Source of the DNA: an uncultured Bacilli bacterium
GTDB taxonomy: Bacteria; Bacillota_I; Bacilli_A; RF39; UBA660
Assembly: GCA_947588865.1 (NCBI GenBank)
Contig: CANPYQ010000039.1
Location: 1-10,874 of the forward strand
Length of the DNA: 10,874 nucleotides
Direction of reading: 5' to 3'
This document shows, in pieces, positions 6,784-10,874 of this stretch (position 1 is its first letter; each line of letters opens with the position of its first letter). The position numbers and the translations under genes were made by a program. The notes beneath the pieces were generated by a model, which saw only the letters and a list, made by a program, of their open reading frames with translations, did not search any database and was not told the DNA's origin.

Positions 6784-7497
6784 ATGAATGATTTGGAATA
6801 TTTAAAAAAATATTATAAAGGGAATATAAAAGATGCTATAAAAAGATTAAATAATGGAGAACCTGTTCAATATATAGTTGGAAATGTTGATTTCTATGGT
6901 AATATAATAAATGTAGATAGAAGAGTATTAATACCTAGATTTGAAACAGAAGGATTAGTAGAAATAGCGCTAAATTATTTAACTAATAGTGATCTTGATG
7001 TAGTAGATTTAGGAACTGGTAGTGGATGCATTGCAATTACTATAAAAAAACAGCTTCCAAATATAAATATGGATGCTGTCGATATAAGTGTTGATGCTTT
7101 ATCTGTTGCAAAAAAAAATGCTAAGATGAATAATGTAGATATTAACTTTATTGTAGGAGATATGCTAAAACCTTTAAACAAAAAATATGATTGTATAATA
7201 AGTAATCCTCCTTATATAGCATACGATGAAGATATCATGGATATAGTTAAAAATAATGAACCAAATAATGCATTATATGCAGATAATAATGGGTTATATT
7301 ATTATGAAGAAATACTTAAAAATTGTAAGGACTATTTAAAAAATAAATATTTTATATTTTTTGAAATAGGGTATAATCAGGCAGAGAAGATAAAAGACAT
7401 GGCTTTAAAATATTTAAATTGCAATGTAGAAATAAAAAAAGATTTACAAGGATTTGATAGATATGTAATAATAAATCAAATGGAAAAATTCAAATGA
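6784..7497 (+). CDS. prmC: Release factor glutamine N5-methyltransferase
   Basis: This enzyme transfers a methyl group from S-adenosylmethionine to the side-chain nitrogen of the GGQ glutamine in release factors, raising termination efficiency. The 237-residue chain has a short N-terminal segment, then G-E-P-V-Q-Y-I-V-G (25-33) and I-P-R-F-E-T-E (50-56, usually PRPETE). The SAM-binding D-L-G-T-G-S-G (75-81), the acidic D-I at the end of strand 2 (100-101) and the catalytic N-P-P-Y (141-144) follow. E. coli PrmC is about 277 residues; the difference lies mainly in the helical N-terminal substrate-binding domain, which is reduced to about 25 residues before GEPVQY. AAAGG at 6773-6777 fits the ATG at 6784; no better upstream start exists in the 24-base gap. 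It pairs functionally with prfA immediately upstream. Confidence 0.95.
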   Translation: MNDLEYLKKYYKGNIKDAIKRLNNGEPVQYIVGNVDFYGNIINVDRRVLIPRFETEGLVEIALNYLTNSDLDVVDLGTGSGCIAITIKKQLPNINMDAVDISVDALSVAKKNAKMNNVDINFIVGDMLKPLNKKYDCIISNPPYIAYDEDIMDIVKNNEPNNALYADNNGLYYYEEILKNCKDYLKNKYFIFFEIGYNQAEKIKDMALKYLNCNVEIKKDLQGFDRYVIINQMEKFK

Positions 7498-7537
7498 TTA
7501 TTATAAAAAAATAGAATATATTTGTAGTAAAAAATGA

Positions 7538-7546
7538 TGTTATAAT
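7538..7546 (+). promoter_or_regulatory. Extended -10 promoter for the NodB-fold gene
   Basis: TGtTATAAT is a perfect extended -10 element in the 73-base gap after prmC. No acceptable -35 lies 16-18 bases upstream. The expected start is near 7553, giving a leader of about 18 bases. It suggests independent transcription, although read-through from prfA-prmC is possible because no terminator is visible after prmC. Confidence 0.65.
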
Positions 7547-7570
7547 TCATATATTTAATTAGGTGACCTT

Positions 7571-8410
7571 ATGAAAAAAACATTTCAAATAATAGGCCTA
7601 ATTAGTTTAACATGTTTTAGTTTTTTTATTACAGAAAAAACTGCTATTGTAGTAAGTGATATGGATGAAATAATGATAGAAATAAAAGATAAAAAGGATG
7701 AATTTAAAACTGATAGTATAGATTCAATTGTTGAGGGTAATACTATAATACCTGGAGTAAATGGTAAAGAGGTTAATATAACTAAAAGTTATAAAAGGAT
7801 GAAAAGTAATGGATATTATAGTGACAACTTGTATGTATATGATTATAATAATCCTAAGATAAGTTTATCAGATAACATGGATAAATATATAATAAAAGGT
7901 AATCCATCCAAAAGAATGGTAAGTTTAATATTTATTGTTGGTGTAGATACTAATATAAATGATATTTTAACTATAGTAAATAATTATAATATAAAAGCAA
8001 CATTTTTTGTAGATCCTACTTGGTTTTCTAATAACAATTCACTAGTTGAGGATATGATAAAAAATAATCATAATGTAAATGTACTCATGGATAATTATAA
8101 TGATTCAAACTTTGAATGGATGGATATGGTGTTAAAAAGGATAAATAAACAAAAAAATGGATTTTGTTATAATGTAAATGAAAATGAAGAAAATTTAAAT
8201 ATATGTAAGTTAAAGGGAAATTATACAATTAGGCCAACAGTTATTTCAGATAAAACTCCATTACAAGATATAAAAAATAAATTAGAATCTGGCTCTTTAT
8301 TGTCTTTAAATGTAAATTCACAAGTAAAAAAAGAACTTTCTACTATAATAATTTATATAAAATCAAAAGGATATAAAATAACTAATTTAGAAGAACATGT
8401 TTTGGAGTAA
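7571..8410 (+). CDS. Exported NodB-fold protein lacking polysaccharide deacetylase catalytic residues
   Basis: This 279-residue protein begins with a basic, hydrophobic signal or anchor segment (about 4-20), so it is probably outside the membrane. Residues 50-112 form an unfamiliar extracellular region. From about 115 to 275 the order of strands and helices matches the NodB/CE4 deacetylase domain: a strand at the TFDDG position (118-125), then Y-N-I-K-A-T-F-F-V (139-147), the segment equivalent to GHEIGNH (166-172), a helix, S-L-L-S-L-N-V (242-248) at the GS-I-x-L-H position, and the C-terminal I-x-x-I-K-S-K-G-Y-K (261-269). The metal and catalytic residues are absent: the two Asp are I122 and V123, the His positions are L172 and Y176, RPP-x-G becomes C-Y-N-V (199-202), and the last His is N247. 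It should not deacetylate glycans; a binding or structural role is my inference. AGGTGA at 7561-7566 supports the ATG. A bidirectional terminator follows. Confidence 0.7.
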   Translation: MKKTFQIIGLISLTCFSFFITEKTAIVVSDMDEIMIEIKDKKDEFKTDSIDSIVEGNTIIPGVNGKEVNITKSYKRMKSNGYYSDNLYVYDYNNPKISLSDNMDKYIIKGNPSKRMVSLIFIVGVDTNINDILTIVNNYNIKATFFVDPTWFSNNNSLVEDMIKNNHNVNVLMDNYNDSNFEWMDMVLKRINKQKNGFCYNVNENEENLNICKLKGNYTIRPTVISDKTPLQDIKNKLESGSLLSLNVNSQVKKELSTIIIYIKSKGYKITNLEEHVLE

Positions 8411-8456
8411 AAAAGCATTTTTAAAGTGATGAGACTTCCAATTAGTAAATATTAAT

Positions 8457-8485
8457 AAAAAAGCACCTCAAGAGGTATTTTTTTT
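8457..8485. terminator. Bidirectional intrinsic terminator between convergent genes
   Basis: ACCT (8465-8468) and AGGT (8473-8476) close a CAAG tetraloop (8469-8472). The stem continues through a mismatch and a G-U pair into an A-run at 8457-8462 matched with a T-run at 8478-8485. Eight T follow the stem on the + strand, and on the - strand GCTTTTTT follows it, so it can end both the NodB-fold transcript and the pyrH transcript. Confidence 0.8.
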
Positions 8486-8516
8486 AAACTTTTTTTAATA
8501 TATGATTTATATTAAC

Positions 8517-9224
8517 TTATAATTCTTTTTTTATAATTGTTCCAATATTTTCACCTTTAGCAGCTTTAACTAAATTTCCTTTTTTATTTACATCGAAAAC
8601 ATATATAGGTATTTCATTGTCCATACATAATGATGTAGCAGTAGAATCCATTACATTTAAATGGTTATTTAAAACATCTATGTAAGTAATTTCTTTGAAT
8701 TTAGTTGCGTTTTTATCTTTTTTAGGGTCTTTAGTATATACACCATCAACATTGGTAGCTTTAAAAATTATATCTGCATTGATTTCAGCAGCTCTAAGAG
8801 CAGCAGCTGTATCTGTTGAGAAAAAAGGACTACCCGTTCCACATCCAAATATAACAATTCTATCCTTTTCTAGGTGCCTAATTGCTCTATTTCTTATGTA
8901 AAATTCCGCAATTTGTCTCATTTCTATTCCTGTTTGCACTCTAGATTCAATCCCAAGTTGTTTAAATCCGTCTTGAAGGGCTAGAGCATTCATAGTAGTT
9001 GCAAGCATACCTATATGATCTGCTGTGCATCTATCCATATGTAAGTTAGCTCTTCCTCTCCAAAAATTGCCACCTCCAACGACTATTGCAATTTCACACC
9101 CGAGTTTTTTGCACTCGTCAATTTCTCTACAAATATTTAAAACTGAATCAAAATCTATTCCTTTATCATCATTTCCTGATAAAGTTTCACCACTTAACTT
9201 AAGCAAGATACGCTTATATTTCAA
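8517..9224 (-). CDS. pyrH: UMP kinase (uridylate kinase)
   Basis: This cytoplasmic, hexameric enzyme of the amino-acid-kinase family phosphorylates UMP to UDP using ATP, feeding pyrimidine nucleotide synthesis. The 235-residue chain shows K-L-S-G-E (9-13), V-V-G-G-G-N-F-W-R-G (48-57), T-A-D-H-I-G-M-L-A-T (67-76), G-T-G-S-P-F-F-S-T-D-T-A (129-140), K-A-T-N-V-D-G-V-Y (155-163) and M-D-S-T-A (192-196), all bacterial PyrH signatures; length is normal. The start is TTG at 9224, giving the canonical M-K-Y-K-R beginning. AGGAG at 9238-9234 is 9 bases upstream. An ATG between them (9231) is in another frame and encodes only five residues. The gene stands alone and convergent to its left neighbour, not in the usual rpsB-tsf-pyrH-frr cluster. 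Confidence 0.95.
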   Translation of the reverse strand: MKYKRILLKLSGETLSGNDDKGIDFDSVLNICREIDECKKLGCEIAIVVGGGNFWRGRANLHMDRCTADHIGMLATTMNALALQDGFKQLGIESRVQTGIEMRQIAEFYIRNRAIRHLEKDRIVIFGCGTGSPFFSTDTAAALRAAEINADIIFKATNVDGVYTKDPKKDKNATKFKEITYIDVLNNHLNVMDSTATSLCMDNEIPIYVFDVNKKGNLVKAAKGENIGTIIKKEL

Positions 9225-9247
9225 AATGCATCACTCCTATTAACTAC

Positions 9248-9256
9248 ATTATAACA
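9248..9256 (-). promoter_or_regulatory. Extended -10 promoter for pyrH
   Basis: On the - strand TGtTATAAT occupies 9256 down to 9248. No strong -35 is present at the right distance (the best-placed hexamer reads TAAATA). Transcription should begin near 9241, about 17 bases before the TTG start and just upstream of the AGGAG ribosome binding site. Confidence 0.65.
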
Positions 9257-9410
9257 TATATATTAAAAATTATTTAAAAAAAATAAAAAAAGTTTAAACA
9301 AACAATAATGCTTTCAATATATGGCGAGCATAGTACCGAAAACTGTTAAATTTAATTTTAGGACTTTAATCCTTATTCAATCATATCAATAATAAATATA
9401 TATTTTTTTC

Positions 9411-9422
9411 ATATAGCTATAT
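9411..9422. promoter_or_regulatory. 12-base perfect palindrome in the pyrH/U32 divergent spacer
   Basis: ATATAGCTATAT is a perfect palindrome lying 54 bases upstream of the U32 -10 element, followed by a partial repeat CATATA at 9423-9428. It could be an operator, but short AT palindromes arise easily in this composition. The rest of the spacer (9257-9473) holds no supported gene. Confidence 0.2.
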
Positions 9423-9473
9423 CATATAACTTAATAGAATTATTTATTTTTTATATATTATTATTTAAATAAA

Positions 9474-9482
9474 TGCTATAAT
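9474..9482 (+). promoter_or_regulatory. Extended -10 promoter for the U32 gene
   Basis: TGcTATAAT is identical to the element before the DUF1934 gene. The -35 region (TATATT at 9454-9459) is poor. Transcription should start near 9489, at the GGTGAT ribosome binding site itself, so the leader would be only about 10 bases. Confidence 0.65.
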
Positions 9483-9498
9483 ATTTTTGGTGATATGC

Positions 9499-10874
9499 AT
9501 GAAAAAATTAGAATTACTTTCTCCCGTTGGTAATATGAAATCGCTTATGGCTGCAATAAATGCAGGTTGTGATGCAGTATATCTTTCTGGCATAAACTTT
9601 GGAGCTAGAAGTTTTGCAGGTAATTTTAATAGGAATGAATTAGTAGATGCAATTAATATATGTCATTTATATGGAGTTAAAATATATGTAACTGTCAATA
9701 CATTAATATACGATGTTGAAGTGGAAAAGTTTATAGAGTATATAGATTTTTTACATAAGAATAATGTAGATGCAGTAATTATGCAAGATATAGGTATGAT
9801 AGATTTGGTAAAAAAAACATATCCTAATTTAGAAATACACTCATCAACTCAAATGCATATACATAATTTAGAAGGAGTTAAATTATGTGAAGAAATGGGT
9901 ATAAAAAGGGTAATACTTGCTCGTGAAACACCAATAGAACTTGTAAAGAAAATAAAAGAAAATACTAGTATAGAACTTGAAGTATTTATACACGGCGCCC
10001 TTTGTATGAGTTATTCAGGTGAGTGTTTGATGAGTTCACTTATAGGTGGTAGAAGTGGAAATAGGGGAACATGTGCCCAAACTTGTAGACAACCTTATGA
10101 TTTAGAAATAGATGGTAAAATAATAAACAAAGATAAATATTTATTGAGCACTAAGGATTTAAACACATTAGAACACATAGGTGATTTGATTAATAGTGGG
10201 GTAGATAGTTTAAAAATAGAAGGCAGGATGAAAAGTCCTGAATATGTGTATTTGGTAACCTCTTTATATCGTAAGGCAATAGATAATTTTATAAAATATA
10301 AAGAATCTAAAATAACTGATGATGATATAAATAATTTGAAAAAAATATTTAATAGAGAATTTACAAAAGGATTTTTGTTTAATGAAGATAATGAAAATTT
10401 TGTCAATGCATTTAGACCAAACCATATGGGAGTTGAAATTGGTAAAGTTATAGATTATAAAAATGGTAAAGCAATTATAGTATTAACTGATGAATTAAAT
10501 GTGAATGATGGAATAAGAATATTAGGCGATAGTGATGTAGGTTCCCTTATTACAAGTATATATAAGAATGGTGTTAGAGTAGATAGTGCAGTAAAAAGTG
10601 ACATAGTAAGTATTCCATTTGTAAGTGTTAAAAAAAATTCTACAGTATTAAAAACTACTGATTATAGATATATAAAAATATTGCATGAGATGATTTCTAA
10701 AAATAAAAAAATAAAAATTCATGGTAAGTGTACTTTAAAACTAGGTAAACCTATAGAACTTTATGTAACAGATGGTAAAGTTGAGGTTAGTATTAGTAGC
10801 AACTATATAGTTGAGAAAGCAAAAAGTATAGAAACGACCAAAGAAAGAATTATAATGCAATTAAATCGGTTAGG
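9499..10874 (+). CDS. U32-family protein (TrhP/RlhA-like RNA hydroxylation enzyme), 3' end outside window
   Basis: The open frame gives 458 residues and continues past the window edge. The family was named as collagenase-like peptidases, but characterised bacterial members (TrhP/YegQ, RlhA) make 5-hydroxyuridine or 5-hydroxycytidine in tRNA or rRNA using prephenate. The signature E-V-F-I-H-G-A-L-C-M-S-Y-S-G-E-C (161-176) matches the U32 pattern. Cys169, Cys176, Cys192 and Cys196 are candidates for the iron-sulphur ligands. I-E-G-R-M-K-S-P-E-Y (240-249) and F-N-R-E-F-T-K-G (284-291) are further family blocks. Residues after about 390 (K-I-H-G-K-C-T-L-K-L-G-K-P-I-E) resemble the DUF3656-type domain of the long versions, so the full protein is probably much longer than TrhP. 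The ATG at 9499 follows GGTGAT at 9489-9494; an ATG at 9495 is out of frame. Which RNA it modifies cannot be told from here. Confidence 0.88.
   Translation, partial: MKKLELLSPVGNMKSLMAAINAGCDAVYLSGINFGARSFAGNFNRNELVDAINICHLYGVKIYVTVNTLIYDVEVEKFIEYIDFLHKNNVDAVIMQDIGMIDLVKKTYPNLEIHSSTQMHIHNLEGVKLCEEMGIKRVILARETPIELVKKIKENTSIELEVFIHGALCMSYSGECLMSSLIGGRSGNRGTCAQTCRQPYDLEIDGKIINKDKYLLSTKDLNTLEHIGDLINSGVDSLKIEGRMKSPEYVYLVTSLYRKAIDNFIKYKESKITDDDINNLKKIFNREFTKGFLFNEDNENFVNAFRPNHMGVEIGKVIDYKNGKAIIVLTDELNVNDGIRILGDSDVGSLITSIYKNGVRVDSAVKSDIVSIPFVSVKKNSTVLKTTDYRYIKILHEMISKNKKIKIHGKCTLKLGKPIELYVTDGKVEVSISSNYIVEKAKSIETTKERIIMQLNRL

Noticed and set aside
8695..9243. Two open frames on the + strand opposite pyrH (8695-8901 and 9025-9243)
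   Set aside because: Both are antisense to conserved PyrH coding sequence, and one runs into the pyrH ribosome binding site; no independent signals support them.
10095..10406. 103-codon open frame on the - strand
   Set aside because: It is antisense to the conserved part of the U32 gene, Ser/Leu-rich and without known motifs.

Overview
The window looks like chromosomal housekeeping DNA from a very AT-rich, walled, low-G+C Gram-positive bacterium (Bacillota), probably an uncultured Bacilli/Erysipelotrichia-like or RF39-like lineage. This placement is an inference. It rests on the base composition, strong GGAGG-type ribosome binding sites, and the Firmicute-specific genes for the RNA polymerase delta subunit (rpoE) and a YwiB/DUF1934 protein beside argS. 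A class A penicillin-binding protein argues against a wall-less Mollicute. TGG encodes tryptophan and TGA acts as a stop (argS, prmC), so the standard bacterial code applies.

Layout. A DUF308-like six-helix membrane protein (174-782, +) converges on a class A penicillin-binding protein (794-2746, -); a hairpin between them contains both stop codons. Divergent from the penicillin-binding protein is a tight operon of DUF1934, argS and rpoE (2844-5358, +), ending in a likely terminator. A 345-base gap without a recognisable gene follows (5359-5703). It holds an orphan, very strong ribosome binding site leading into a two-codon ORF. Next, prfA and prmC (5704-7497, +) form a functional pair: release factor 1 and the methyltransferase that modifies its GGQ glutamine. 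After them comes an exported NodB-fold protein that has lost every catalytic motif of the polysaccharide deacetylases (7571-8410, +). A bidirectional terminator separates it from convergent pyrH (UMP kinase, 8517-9224, -, TTG start). A 274-base divergent spacer leads to a U32-family protein, probably an RNA hydroxylation enzyme, which runs off the right edge (9499-10874, +).

The genes cover cell-wall synthesis, tRNA charging, transcription fidelity and recycling, translation termination, pyrimidine nucleotide supply and RNA modification. In Bacillus subtilis the order ywiB-argS-rpoE continues through pyrG, rho, rpmE and tdk before prfA-prmC; here that block is absent and rpoE sits next to prfA.

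Regulatory signals are unusually legible. Five of the six promoters I can place carry an extended TGn -10 element, and several transcripts should start only 10-20 bases before the start codon. Three gene ends double as hairpin arms. I found no mobile elements, CRISPR arrays, tRNA or rRNA genes. I do not see a new multi-gene system. The observations most worth following up are the catalytically empty NodB protein and the rpoE-prfA junction.
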